A DNA stretch of 64,000 nucleotides from JBJMHZ01 sp045807125 (GCA_045807125.1 JBJMHZ010000047.1:43920-107919), one strand, 5' to 3'. Shown: positions 42,284 through 51,118, counted from the stretch's first letter. Notes: generated by a model from the sequence alone, not told the origin. Made by a program: numbers and translations.

Positions 42284-43846
42284 GTGCGCAGACGTCGAAT
42301 CATGGGATTGGCCGCGGTGCCGTTGGCGCTGTCAGTGGCAGCCATCGGCGGCGCCAGCTCGGCGTCCGCCGACTCGAGCGCCGGTGCCTCGACGCTCTAC
42401 AGCGTCGCGTTCAACAGCCCCAACGCGCTGCCGGCGAACGCCGACGCGATGGTTGCCGCGGCAGGCGGGACGGTCACCGACCGGCTGCCTGAGATCGGTG
42501 GCATCGGCGCCACCTCGAGCGACCCCAACTTCGCAGCCTCGTTGGCGAGCAACCCGGCTGTCAAAGCGGTGGCGCCAGCCGTGCAGACCGGACTGATCGA
42601 CCCGGTGGACAGCTCGGCGACGTCGAGCTCGGGCAACAACGGCGGCACGTTCAGCCCTCCCGGCCCCGACCCGCAGCCCATGCCGGATTCCCTGGGCAGG
42701 GAGCAGTGGGACAAGATGCGCATGAACGCCACGCTGACCGGCTCGTACGCGGTCCAGCAGGGCCGCAAGGACGTGCGGGTGTTCGTCATCGACACCGGTG
42801 CTGACCAGAACCACATCGACGTGGCGCCGAACCTCGACGTCGCGGACAGCCGGTCGTTCGTGCCGACCGAGCCCACGATCCAGGACTTCAACGGCCACGG
42901 CACATGGACGATCAGCGCCGTCGGCGCTCCCATCAACGGTGTCGGCATCTCCGGCGTCGCCCCCAACGTGACGCTCGTCGAGGGCAAGGTCCTGAGCGGT
43001 ACCGGCCAGGGCCAGTTCCTCTGGACGGACGAGGCGCTGATCTACGCCGGGCTGCAGCACTTCGACATCGTCTCTGCCAGCCTCGGCGGCTACATCCCCA
43101 AGTGCGGATCGCAGACGAACCCCAACGGCTGCGATCACCCGGACTACATCCTGCTCAACCGGGCCACCCAGTTCGCGCGCTCGAACGGCGTGCTGCCCGT
43201 CGCGGCGCTCGGCAACGACGGCTTCGACCTGAGCGACGGCTCGTTCATGCAGGACTACGTCGAAGCGCCCGGCGAGGTGGCCGGTTGGGTGGGCGTCGCC
43301 GCCACCGGCTACTACAACCAGAAGGCGTTCTACTCCAACTACGGGACGGGCAAGACCGACGTCTCGGCGCCCGGCGGGTCGACCCGCGACTACAGCGGCG
43401 TTCCGGGCAGCGGCGCAGCGCCGGGCTACGGCGGCCTGGGCCGGCTGATCGGCGCATGGTCGTCGACGGGCTCGAGCCTCCCCTCGGAGCCACGCGAGGA
43501 GTGCACCGGCCCCGGCGGCACGCCGCCCTGCTACCTGTACGGCTACGTGCAGGGCACGTCGATGGCGACACCGAACGCGGCTGGCGTCGCGGCGCTGATC
43601 ATCAGCCAGTACGGCGACTTCTCGGCGAGCAACCCGAACCACGCGCACATGTCGCCGACCACCGTCGAGCAGTACCTGCAGGTGTCGGCGAACAACCAGC
43701 CGTGCCCCACGCCGCGGACAGTGGTGCAAGGCGCCGACTTCGTCGTCCCGACGGCGACGTGCCAGGGCGACACCGGCTACAACAACTTCTTCGGGAAGGG
43801 CATTGTCGACGCCCTGAGGGCGGTGACCCTGAAGACGACGCCGTGA
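42284..43846 (+). CDS. Secreted S8 family serine peptidase (subtilase)
   Basis: A 520-residue protein. GTG 42284 is fixed by AAGGAGG five bases upstream and begins a signal peptide (RRRR then an Ala-rich core ending SSASA). The subtilisin triad is visible: Asp in VFVIDTGAD (about residue 169), His in NGHGTWT (about 205) and Ser in GTSMATPNAAG (about 426). A propeptide of about 120 residues precedes the catalytic domain. No cell-wall anchor or C-terminal transmembrane segment is present, so it is released. By eye its base composition is slightly less G+C rich than its neighbours. A strong hairpin terminator follows. Confidence 0.92.
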   Translation: MRRRRIMGLAAVPLALSVAAIGGASSASADSSAGASTLYSVAFNSPNALPANADAMVAAAGGTVTDRLPEIGGIGATSSDPNFAASLASNPAVKAVAPAVQTGLIDPVDSSATSSSGNNGGTFSPPGPDPQPMPDSLGREQWDKMRMNATLTGSYAVQQGRKDVRVFVIDTGADQNHIDVAPNLDVADSRSFVPTEPTIQDFNGHGTWTISAVGAPINGVGISGVAPNVTLVEGKVLSGTGQGQFLWTDEALIYAGLQHFDIVSASLGGYIPKCGSQTNPNGCDHPDYILLNRATQFARSNGVLPVAALGNDGFDLSDGSFMQDYVEAPGEVAGWVGVAATGYYNQKAFYSNYGTGKTDVSAPGGSTRDYSGVPGSGAAPGYGGLGRLIGAWSSTGSSLPSEPREECTGPGGTPPCYLYGYVQGTSMATPNAAGVAALIISQYGDFSASNPNHAHMSPTTVEQYLQVSANNQPCPTPRTVVQGADFVVPTATCQGDTGYNNFFGKGIVDALRAVTLKTTP

Positions 43847-43874
43847 TCCCGCGCGGCAGATGACGCAACGAGCA

Positions 43875-43912
43875 GCAGTGGGCGGCCGTCGTGATGAACG
43901 GCCGCCCACTGC
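43875..43912 (+). terminator. Hairpin terminator after the subtilase gene
   Basis: A perfect 15-base inverted repeat, GCAGTGGGCGGCCGT and ACGGCCGCCCACTGC, with an 8-base loop. It starts 28 bases after the subtilase stop. There is no T run, which is common for terminators in high-GC actinomycetes. Confidence 0.8.
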
Positions 43913-44220
43913 CATGAGCAGCCCAGGCGGACCCTTCCAGGCAGATAGCTGATCCGGTAGCTCGACTTCCGTCCCGAGCAGGAACGGGGCGTGCACGTTG
44001 GTGCGCTCGACCAGCTTGCCGGCGGCGCACGGCGCGAGCCCGCCGCCGATGAAGCGCACGAGATGCTCATGACCACCGGGCCGCCCCGCGGGCCGGGTCC
44101 CGCGACCGGTGCCTCGCCACGCGCGCTTGCGGATCTCGCAACCGGTTGCGGATCCGGCAAGCGCTCTCGACGAGCGGGTCGCTCGCGGCCGGCGCGCAGG
44201 AGCAGACAGGGGGCAGCCGG
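43913..44220. other. Non-coding stretch between terminator and acetyltransferase gene
   Basis: About 300 bases with no gene I can support. A minus-strand open frame beginning at 44059 reads MRFIGGGLAPCAAGKLVER and then decays into the antisense of the subtilase gene. It could be a relic of a gene, but no family is recognisable. The region also contains a GGATCTCGCAACCGGTTGCGGATCC-like imperfect inverted sequence near 44134-44156. Confidence 0.4.
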
Positions 44221-44754
44221 CTACCAGTCGTCGCCGCTGCGCTCGGTGCAGGCGATCGGCTCGGTCAGCTCGATCGGCGGGGAGGAGGCATGCCGCAGCA
44301 CCATGATCCCGTCGTCCTCGTCGGCGGTGCGCACCAGCTCGGTGCCGCGCCGCACGTACGTCGGCCCTCGCCAGCGCAGCCAGCCGAGCCGCGCGTAGAA
44401 GCCGTGCCGGCTGGTCGACAGCGCGCCGAGCTCGAAGCTCGCCGTCACCAGCTCCCCCGCGGCCCGCATCACCGACGTGCCGAGCCCGTGGCCCTGCCGC
44501 CCGGGCAGCGTCGCGACGCCCTCGACGTAGCCGGCGTCGACCGGCCGGGCGCCGATCTCCAGCACGCGCGGGACGACGGCCGCGTGGGCGACCACCACGT
44601 CACCGGCGCAGCGCAGGACGTGCCAGCCGCCGAGGCAGTGCTCCCAGTCCTCGGCCGAGAACCCGTCGCCGAACGCCGCGTCGAGCAGCGCCCGCACCTG
44701 CGCCAGCCGGCGAGCCGGTACCTCAGCCGACCGCAGCACCTTCACCCCGGGCAC
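44221..44754 (-). CDS. aac(2'): Aminoglycoside 2'-N-acetyltransferase, AAC(2')-I type
   Basis: A 177-residue GNAT protein with the conserved blocks of mycobacterial AAC(2')-I: DWEHCLGGWHVL, AHAAVVPR, GYVEGVATLPGRQGHGLGTSVM (acetyl-CoA pyrophosphate loop), FELGALSTS, YARLGWLRWRGPT and a C-terminal RSGDDW. These enzymes acetylate the 2'-amino group of aminoglycosides; in mycobacteria they are chromosomal and may have a native metabolic role. The start is GTG 44754. It is followed upstream on the same strand by an ABC exporter gene. Whether it confers resistance here is not shown by sequence. Confidence 0.87.
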   Translation of the reverse strand: MPGVKVLRSAEVPARRLAQVRALLDAAFGDGFSAEDWEHCLGGWHVLRCAGDVVVAHAAVVPRVLEIGARPVDAGYVEGVATLPGRQGHGLGTSVMRAAGELVTASFELGALSTSRHGFYARLGWLRWRGPTYVRRGTELVRTADEDDGIMVLRHASSPPIELTEPIACTERSGDDW

Positions 44755-44796
44755 CGGCCCATCATGCCGGGCCCGGCGACGGAGCAGGGGCTCGGC

Positions 44797-46761
44797 TCAG
44801 ACGACGGCTGCGGCCTCGTCGTGCAGCCCGTCGTCGGACTCCGGGGGCATCGTCGCGACTCCCGCCTTGGCGATCTCGGCGGCCTCGGTGACGGCCTGGC
44901 GCTCGAACTGGGTGCGGTAGAGCTCGGCGTAGAGGCCGCCGCGCCGCAGCAGCTCCTCGTGCCGGCCACGCTCGACGACGCGACCGCCGTCGATGACCAG
45001 GATCTGGTCGGCGTGGCGGACCGTCGACAACCGGTGCGCGATGACGATGGAGGTGCGGTCGGTCAGCGCGGTGGCGAGGGCGCGCTGCACCGCGACCTCC
45101 GACTCGCTGTCGAGGTGCGCGGTCGCCTCGTCGAGAACGACGATCGCCGGCGCCTTGAGCAGCAGCCGCGCGATGGCGATGCGCTGCTTCTCACCGCCGG
45201 AGAGCCGGTAGCCGCGATCCCCCACCACCGTGTCGACGCCGTCGGGCAGCGAGGAGACGAGCGACCAGATCTGGGCCGCCCGCAGCGCCTCGACCAGCTC
45301 GGCGTCGGTGGCCTCCGGCTTGGCGTAGAGCAGGTTGTTGCGGATCGTGTCGTGGAACAGGTGCGCATCCTGCGTCACCACGCCGATGACCCGGCGCAGC
45401 GACTCGAGCGTGACGTCGCGGACGTCGTGCCCGCCGACCCGGACGCTGCCGCCCTGGACGTCGTACATCCGCGTGGGCAGCTGGGTGATGGTGGTCTTGC
45501 CGGCACCGGACGGCCCGACGAGCGCGACCAGCTGGCCAGGCTCGACCCGGAAGCTGACGTCGTGCAGCACCTGCTGGCTCGGCGCGGAGTCGAGGACGGC
45601 TACGTCCTCCAGCGAGGCGAGGGAGACCTCGGCCGCGGTCGGGTAGCTGAACTCGACGTGGTCGAGCTCGACGGTGCGGGCGTCGGCCGGCAGGACGACC
45701 GCGTCGGAGCGCTCGGCGATCATCGGCGGCAGGTCGAGCACCTCGAACACCCGCTCGAAGCTCACCAGCGCGGTCATCACGTCGACCCGGACGTTGGACA
45801 GCGCGGTGAGCGGCCCGTAGAGCCGGGTGAGCAGCGCCGACAGCGCGACGATGGTGCCGATGGACAGCCCGCGCTGGATCGAGAGCCAGCCGCCCATGCC
45901 GTACACGACGGCGGTGGCGAGCGAGGCGACGAGCGTCAGCGCGACGAAGAACGCGCGGCTGTACATCGCGCTCACGATGCCGATGTCGCGCACCCGCCCG
46001 GCCCGGTCGGAGAAGGACTTGGCCTCGGCGTCGGGGCGGCCGAAGAGCTTGACCAGCAGCGCGCCTGAGACGTTGAACCGCTCGGTCATCGTGGTGTTCA
46101 TCGACGCGTTGAGCTGGTAGCCCTCGCGGGTGATCTCGCGAAGGCGGTAGCCGAACCGGCGGGCCGGCAGGATGAAGACCGGCAGCAGCACCAGCGCGAT
46201 GACGGTGATCTGCCACGACAGCCGCAGCATGACGGCGACCGTGGCGATGAGGGCGATGACGTTGCTCAGCACCCCGGACAGCGTCGAGGTGAAGGCCTGC
46301 TGGGCCCCGATCACGTCGTTGTTGAGCCGGCTGACCAGGGCGCCGGTCTGGGTGCGGGTGAAGAACGCGATCGGCATGCGCTGCACGTGGTCGTAGACCC
46401 GCGAGCGCAGGTCGAAGATGAGCCCCTCGCCGATGCGCGAGGAGAACCAGCGCTGGACGATCGCGAGCAGGGAGTCGAAGAACGCCAGGCCGGCGACGAT
46501 GCCGGCGATGCCCCACACCAGGCCGAGACGGCGCTGCGGGATCGCGGTGTCGATCAGCGACCGGAACAGCAGCGGGGTGGCCACGGTCACGAGCGCGTCG
46601 AGGACGACGGTCACGAGGAAGATCGCGAGATCGCGCCGGTAGGGGGCGGCGAAGCCCCAGACCCGCCCGACGGTGCCGGGCGCGAGCCGCTGGCTGGCGA
46701 CCGAGGAGTCTCGGGAGAACGACCGCATCGTGCGCCAGCCCATCATCGAGCCCGGATCCAC
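44797..46761 (-). CDS. ABC transporter, fused permease and ATPase (exporter type)
   Basis: A 654-residue half-transporter. Six membrane segments lie at about 40-330, followed by an ATPase domain with Walker A GPSGAGKTT, signature LSGGEKQR, Walker B IVVLDEATAHLD and switch IAHRLST. It probably works as a homodimer exporting a hydrophobic compound or drug. The start is GTG 46761: AGGAGG lies four bases upstream, whereas the nearby ATG 46746 is too far from it. A 13-base-pair inverted repeat sits just upstream and may regulate it. The AAC(2')-type gene follows on the same strand. Confidence 0.9.
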   Translation of the reverse strand: MDPGSMMGWRTMRSFSRDSSVASQRLAPGTVGRVWGFAAPYRRDLAIFLVTVVLDALVTVATPLLFRSLIDTAIPQRRLGLVWGIAGIVAGLAFFDSLLAIVQRWFSSRIGEGLIFDLRSRVYDHVQRMPIAFFTRTQTGALVSRLNNDVIGAQQAFTSTLSGVLSNVIALIATVAVMLRLSWQITVIALVLLPVFILPARRFGYRLREITREGYQLNASMNTTMTERFNVSGALLVKLFGRPDAEAKSFSDRAGRVRDIGIVSAMYSRAFFVALTLVASLATAVVYGMGGWLSIQRGLSIGTIVALSALLTRLYGPLTALSNVRVDVMTALVSFERVFEVLDLPPMIAERSDAVVLPADARTVELDHVEFSYPTAAEVSLASLEDVAVLDSAPSQQVLHDVSFRVEPGQLVALVGPSGAGKTTITQLPTRMYDVQGGSVRVGGHDVRDVTLESLRRVIGVVTQDAHLFHDTIRNNLLYAKPEATDAELVEALRAAQIWSLVSSLPDGVDTVVGDRGYRLSGGEKQRIAIARLLLKAPAIVVLDEATAHLDSESEVAVQRALATALTDRTSIVIAHRLSTVRHADQILVIDGGRVVERGRHEELLRRGGLYAELYRTQFERQAVTEAAEIAKAGVATMPPESDDGLHDEAAAVV

Positions 46762-46776
46762 GGCGCCTCCTCGTCC

Positions 46777-46808
46777 GGTCGCACGGCGGACGGAACCGCC
46801 GTGCGACC
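46777..46808. promoter_or_regulatory. 13-bp inverted repeat upstream of the ABC exporter gene
   Basis: GGTCGCACGGCGG and CCGCCGTGCGACC form a perfect 13-base inverted repeat around the 6-base spacer ACGGAA. It lies 16 bases upstream of the exporter GTG and about 90 bases before the divergent metallo-hydrolase. It could be an operator for a dimeric repressor or a leader RNA hairpin close to the ribosome site. Confidence 0.6.
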
Positions 46809-46896
46809 GTGATAACACGACCCACCGACAACCGCTTCCCCCCGCGTCCGATATGCACCGGTGTCCGCCTAGGGCGAACGGGGCAGGTGGCCGGGC

Positions 46897-47745
46897 ATGA
46901 CCGACCAGCCCCCCGACCAGCCGCCGGCCGTGCGCCCTCCGGCGAGCATCACCTTCGTCGGGACGGCGACGACGCTCCTGCGCCTCGGCGGCGTCACGGT
47001 GCTCACCGACCCGAACTTCATCCGCAAGGGCGAGCGCGCCTACCTCGGCAAGGGGCTGTGGAGCCGGCGCCTCACCGATCCGGCGCTCGCGCCGGCCGAG
47101 CTGCCCCGGCTGGACGCCGTCGTCCTCTCGCACCTGCACGGCGACCACTGGGACCGGGTCGCGCGGGCCGAGCTCGACCGGGAGCTGCCGGTGCTCACCA
47201 CGCCGCCAGCCGCGCGGACCCTCTCGCGCCGGCAAGGCTTCCGGCGCGCGGTGGGCATGGCGACCTGGCAGGCCGAGACCCTGACGCGCGACGGCACGAG
47301 CGTACGGATCACCGCGATGCCCGGCCGGCACGCGCGCGGCGCCATGCGCGCCCTGCTGCCGCCGGTGATGGGCAGCCTGCTCGAGGTCGAGCGCGCGGGG
47401 GCGCCCGGCCGGCCGGCCGACCGGCCGTTCCGGCTGTACGTGACCGGCGACACGCTGTGCGTCGACGAGCTGCGCACCATCCGCGAGCTCTACCCGGAGC
47501 TCGACGCGATGGTCATCCACCTCGGCGGCACGCGCGTGCTGGGCGCACTGGTGACCATGGACGGCAGGCAGGGCTGCGACCTGCTCGACCTGCTTCGCCC
47601 CGACCGCGTGCTGCCGGTGCACTACGACGACTACGGCGCGTTCAAGAGCGGGCTCGACGACTTCGCCGCCGAGGCCCGCCGGCGCGGCTGGTCCGACCGG
47701 GTGACCTACCTGGCGAGGGGCGAGACCATCGCTCTGCCGGGTTAG
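46897..47745 (+). CDS. Metallo-beta-lactamase-fold hydrolase (UlaG-like)
   Basis: A 282-residue protein with the metal motif LSHLHGDHWDR (HxHxDH) near residue 78, TPPAA and then later histidines in PGRHARG and LPVHYDDYGAFKSGLDD, plus an Asp in YVTGDTL. This is the UlaG/beta-lactamase-like family of Mn/Zn hydrolases acting on lactones or phosphodiesters. The substrate is unknown. ATG 46897 is 136 bases from the divergent exporter gene. The stop codon falls inside a 10-base tandem repeat. Confidence 0.88.
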   Translation: MTDQPPDQPPAVRPPASITFVGTATTLLRLGGVTVLTDPNFIRKGERAYLGKGLWSRRLTDPALAPAELPRLDAVVLSHLHGDHWDRVARAELDRELPVLTTPPAARTLSRRQGFRRAVGMATWQAETLTRDGTSVRITAMPGRHARGAMRALLPPVMGSLLEVERAGAPGRPADRPFRLYVTGDTLCVDELRTIRELYPELDAMVIHLGGTRVLGALVTMDGRQGCDLLDLLRPDRVLPVHYDDYGAFKSGLDDFAAEARRRGWSDRVTYLARGETIALPG

Positions 47746-47775
47746 GCCGGGTTAGGCCGGGTTAGGCCGGGTTAG
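47737..47775. repeat. 10-base tandem repeat at a convergent gene junction
   Basis: GTTAGGCCGG occurs three times exactly (47741-47770) and is flanked by partial copies at both ends. Each unit contains a TAG on the plus strand and a TAA-generating TTA on the minus strand. Both converging genes end within it, so changes in copy number would not extend either protein. Confidence 0.85.
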
Positions 47776-49268
47776 TCGGAGGGCATCTCCCGGCTGGATG
47801 TGACGAACCCGTCCTTGCCCGTAGCGGTGAAGTAGAACGTCTTGCTGACGGTCGATAGGGGGGACGACACCTGCAGCACGGCGCTCAGCGAGACCGATGG
47901 GTTGATGGGATCAGCTGACGTCGTCCCGCCCAAGTTCGAAACGAGCGAGATCTCGGCCTGACCGTTGACCGAGAATCCCCAGGAGACTCGCACCTCCTCG
48001 AAGTGGAAGTGGAGGTCGGGGATGTAGTAGCCGGGCGTCACTTCGGCGGAAGCGGCCGCAGCGTGGTACGTACCGGCCAGCCGCATCCGGACCGTGGCGA
48101 TCACCGCATTGAACCCGTTCAACCACTTCACCGTGACCACCGGCGAGCTGCCCGGCGTCGCGTGCACGTACTGCGTCCAATCCGACGCGCTGGGATTGAG
48201 GATGCTCGACTGCGCCGCGCGGCCGGTGCTCCAGGTCGGACGGCCCTCCTTGAGGATCTCCCACACGAACTTGGCGACCTCGAGAACCTCACCAGAGGTC
48301 ACATCGACCACTGAGCCCCGGAACGCCGGGACCTCGGCCCGCGCTGATCGAGCAACGCGCTGGTCCTCCTCCACAGCGGTGTCATGCCAGCGCTGCTCAG
48401 CCAGGCGGAGCTGGGTGCGGACCCCCCGCGGCCTCGGAGCGCCCGGCGCGATCGCGTCCTCCACGGGAGGCACGACGTAGTTCTCCTCCAGCACGACGAC
48501 ATCGCCCAGGGACAGCGCAAGGGTCACGTTGGGGAAGGACGTGACGGACACCGCTCCCTGTGGGTCGAGCCGCCAGACGCTGTTGGCGTCGCTGGCGGAG
48601 ACCCAGGCGGCGTCGCCCTCGACCTGCTCGAAGCCGCTGCCCTCGACGTAGACCCACAGGGCCGAGCCGTTCACGCCCCAGACGGTGTTGTCTGCGCCGA
48701 CCGCGATCTGCGCGAGGTACGTCTGACTTCCGGTCTCGATGGGCTCCCACGCAGCGCCGAGCGCTCCGGTGTATCGAAAGACGTCGTAAGGGGCCGGCAG
48801 GTTGGTGTTGACCCCCCAGACCACGCCGTCGGACCCGACCGCAATATCGGTGAGGTAACCAGGGATCGGGAGCCAATCGGGGCTGCCTCCCACGTACCGG
48901 TAGATGTTGCTCGCATCAGTCGTCGGCTGCTCCGCATTGACGCCCCACATCTCTCCGTCCAAGCCAACGGCGATGCTCGTCAGATAACCGTCGACCGGCT
49001 GCACCCACTGTCCGTCGGAGTACAGCCAGATGTTGGGCGGTTCAGGGCTCAACCCGTTCGCTCCCCATACGGTCCCGTCGGCCACGGCCGCGATTGAGGT
49101 GAGATGAGCGCCGGGAGCCCGCTGCCACGTATTGCTGGAGGGCACGTAGTAGTAGACGTTGTCCCCTGTCTCGCCGGTGAGCGCCCAGATCGCGGTGAGT
49201 CCCGGAGATACGGAGATCCGCATCAGCGGCGGGGTGCTCGTGAGCGAGATCCACGTCGGTTGGAACAT
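47772..49268 (-). CDS. Tectonin-like beta-propeller protein with unknown C-terminal domain
   Basis: A 498-residue protein. The first 250 residues contain at least four tectonin-type repeats: LTSIAAVADGTVWGANG, LTSIAVGLDGEMWGVNA, LTDIAVGSDGVVWGVNT and LAQIAVGADNTVWGVNG, about 40-45 residues apart, each preceded by an aromatic strand. Tectonin propellers bind glycans such as O-methylated sugars and lipopolysaccharide. The C-terminal half is not recognised; it includes a helical linker and a strand-rich end. There is no signal peptide. By eye its DNA is clearly less G+C rich than its neighbours, suggesting acquisition by transfer. A small cysteine-rich gene lies just upstream on the same strand. 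Confidence 0.75.
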   Translation of the reverse strand: MFQPTWISLTSTPPLMRISVSPGLTAIWALTGETGDNVYYYVPSSNTWQRAPGAHLTSIAAVADGTVWGANGLSPEPPNIWLYSDGQWVQPVDGYLTSIAVGLDGEMWGVNAEQPTTDASNIYRYVGGSPDWLPIPGYLTDIAVGSDGVVWGVNTNLPAPYDVFRYTGALGAAWEPIETGSQTYLAQIAVGADNTVWGVNGSALWVYVEGSGFEQVEGDAAWVSASDANSVWRLDPQGAVSVTSFPNVTLALSLGDVVVLEENYVVPPVEDAIAPGAPRPRGVRTQLRLAEQRWHDTAVEEDQRVARSARAEVPAFRGSVVDVTSGEVLEVAKFVWEILKEGRPTWSTGRAAQSSILNPSASDWTQYVHATPGSSPVVTVKWLNGFNAVIATVRMRLAGTYHAAAASAEVTPGYYIPDLHFHFEEVRVSWGFSVNGQAEISLVSNLGGTTSADPINPSVSLSAVLQVSSPLSTVSKTFYFTATGKDGFVTSSREMPSD

Positions 49269-49292
49269 GCGCTTTCCCCCGTCCAGAAGGCT

Positions 49293-49559
49293 TCAGCAGG
49301 GAGTACCTGTCAGGGTCCACCTACCGTTGTTGCCGCAGATAGCGATGACTCTCCCGGCGCCCACGGTCATGCAGACCTGTGCGCCCAAGGGGTAGAGGTT
49401 CCCCTGGTAGAGGCATCCTTGCGCCGGTGCAGCCGCTACCTCGGCACCGGTGGTCTCCGACTGCTCGGTGTGGCCAGCGTCGTCCTCCGCGTTGCGCTCC
49501 GGACGGTCGGCGCTGCTCTCCGCCGGCCTCGCCAAGCCGTCGTCATCACGCTCGTCCAT
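49293..49559 (-). CDS. Small cysteine-rich protein upstream of the tectonin-like gene
   Basis: An 88-residue protein. The first 45 residues are acidic and disordered-looking (MDERDDDGLARP ...). The rest is a compact cysteine domain with four Cys: CLYQGNLYPLGAQVC, then AICGNNGRW and a terminal Cys. The Q-G-x-x-Y...G...C...C...G-x-W pattern resembles small secreted or SH3-like domains, but I cannot name the family. There is no signal peptide. It ends 24 bases before the tectonin-like gene, so the two are probably co-expressed. ATG 49559 is preferred, with AGGTGAAGG just upstream. Confidence 0.6.
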   Translation of the reverse strand: MDERDDDGLARPAESSADRPERNAEDDAGHTEQSETTGAEVAAAPAQGCLYQGNLYPLGAQVCMTVGAGRVIAICGNNGRWTLTGTPC

Positions 49560-49963
49560 GCCTTCACCTGACCCCTCATGCCGCGCCGTCAGTAAGCGTC
49601 CTTTCGTTCGAGCGCCGCCCGACCGGAAACCGTTCGCGCCGACGTTGACGTCGAGCGTGAAATTGCTCCGTGCCATACCGGAGCAGCCGTGACCGGCTAT
49701 TGCCCGACCCATGCCGCAGGCCATTTCCCGAGTAGCCGGGCAATGACGCTCGCAAGGAGGGGTGGGGCAGCAGAGCAGCAAGGACTGCTGCCCGCACGTG
49801 CGCATCCTGGCTCGCCCCCTGAGAGACGCCGCACGTGATACGGGGAAGACTACGTTGGGAGACGATACAAGTCAATCCGCGGCCGTTTCGGCGAGAAGTG
49901 CCGGACCGGTTCTCGTGCGCGAGCGCGAACCGCAGTCGCGTGATCGCGCTGCGCTAAAGCCGG
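49560..49963. other. Gap between the cysteine-rich gene and acyl-CoA dehydrogenase gene
   Basis: About 400 bases with no gene I can support. It probably contains the promoter of the minus-strand cysteine-rich/tectonin operon and the 3' end of the acyl-CoA dehydrogenase transcript. It contains a hairpin at 49765-49793 and a looser 8-base inverted repeat (ATTGCCCG/CGGGCAAT) at 49699-49744. By eye it is less G+C rich than coding regions nearby. Confidence 0.5.
49765..49793 (-). terminator. Possible terminator of the acyl-CoA dehydrogenase transcript
   Basis: GGGCAGCAG and CTGCTGCCC form a 9-base-pair stem with an 11-base loop. It is 170 bases beyond the dehydrogenase stop, which is far for a terminator, and there is no U run. 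Confidence 0.35.
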
Positions 49964-51118
49964 CTAGAAGGCCGACACCCCCGTGACCGCCCGCGCGATG
50001 AGCAGCTTCTGGATCTGCGACGTGCCCTCGTACAGCGTGGTGACCCGCGCGTCGCGGAGGTACTTGCCCACCGGGAACTCGTCGATGTAGCCGTAGCCGC
50101 CGTGCACCTGCACCGCCGCGTTGGCCGCGCGCACCGACATCTCCGACGCGTAGTACTTGGCCATCGAGGCCGCCGTCGTGTAGCGCTCGCCCCGCGCCTT
50201 GAGGTCGGCGGCCCGCCAGGTGAGCAGCCGGGCCGCGTCGACCTCGACGGCGACGTCGGCGATCAGCTCGGCCACCAGCTGGTGGCCGGCGATCGGCTTG
50301 CCGAACTGCTCGCGGCTGGTGGCGTACGCGGTCATCGCGTCGAGGCATGCCTGACCGAGGCCGGTGCACGAGGCGGCCAGCGAGATGCGCCCCGAGTCGA
50401 GCGCGGACAGCGCCACCTTGAGCCCGGCGCCCTCCGCGCCGAGCAGCGCGTCGTCGCCCACCTCGACGCCGTCGAGGGTCACCTCGGCGGTGTCGCTCGC
50501 CCGCAGGCCGAGCTTGCCCTTGATCGGGCGGGTCTGGAAGCCGACCGTGCCGGTCGGCACGAGGTACGCCGACACGCCGCGGGCGCCCTCGCCGCCGCTG
50601 CGGGCGAGGACGAGGGCGACGCCGGCCACCGTGCCGTTGGTGATGAACACCTTGCGGCCCGACAGCCGCCAGCCGCCGCCCGGCAGCCGCTCCGCCCTCG
50701 TCTCGAGCGAGGCCGGGTCGGAGCCGTGGTCGGGCTCGGTGAGGCAGAAGCAGCCGAGGACCTCGCCGGTCGCCATGACCGGCAGCCACCGCTCGCGCTG
50801 CTCGGCGGTGCCCCACGACGCGATCGCGCCGGCGACCAGCCCGAGCGAGACCGACACGATCGAGCGCACGTTGGCGTCGCCGCGCCCCAGCTCCTCGATG
50901 GCGAGGGCGTAGGCGAGCGGATCGGCCCCGCCGCCCCCGTGCTCCTCCGGGATCGTGAGGCCGAGCAGCCCCAGCTGCTTCAGCCCCTCGAGCGCCTCGT
51001 GCGGGAACTCCTCGACCCGGTCGAGCTCCATCGCCCGCGGCACGACGACCTGGTCGACCCAGCGGCGCACGGTGTCGCGCAGCGCGCGCTGCTCCTCGTC
51101 GATGACGAAGGAGACCAT
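49964..51118 (-). CDS. Acyl-CoA dehydrogenase
   Basis: A 384-residue flavoenzyme with the family blocks CLTEPDHGSD, KVFITNG, QVHGGYGYI and the catalytic-base segment LYEGTSQIQ, with the glutamate in the usual short-chain position. It introduces the 2,3-double bond into acyl-CoA, passing electrons to electron-transfer flavoprotein. The enoyl-CoA hydratase gene that performs the next step ends three bases upstream, so they form a beta-oxidation or branched-chain amino-acid degradation operon. Chain-length specificity is not readable. Confidence 0.93.
   Translation of the reverse strand: MVSFVIDEEQRALRDTVRRWVDQVVVPRAMELDRVEEFPHEALEGLKQLGLLGLTIPEEHGGGGADPLAYALAIEELGRGDANVRSIVSVSLGLVAGAIASWGTAEQRERWLPVMATGEVLGCFCLTEPDHGSDPASLETRAERLPGGGWRLSGRKVFITNGTVAGVALVLARSGGEGARGVSAYLVPTGTVGFQTRPIKGKLGLRASDTAEVTLDGVEVGDDALLGAEGAGLKVALSALDSGRISLAASCTGLGQACLDAMTAYATSREQFGKPIAGHQLVAELIADVAVEVDAARLLTWRAADLKARGERYTTAASMAKYYASEMSVRAANAAVQVHGGYGYIDEFPVGKYLRDARVTTLYEGTSQIQKLLIARAVTGVSAF

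Noticed and set aside
43777..44160. Minus-strand frames between the subtilase and AAC(2') genes
   Set aside because: They run antisense through the terminator and subtilase end; no domain seen.
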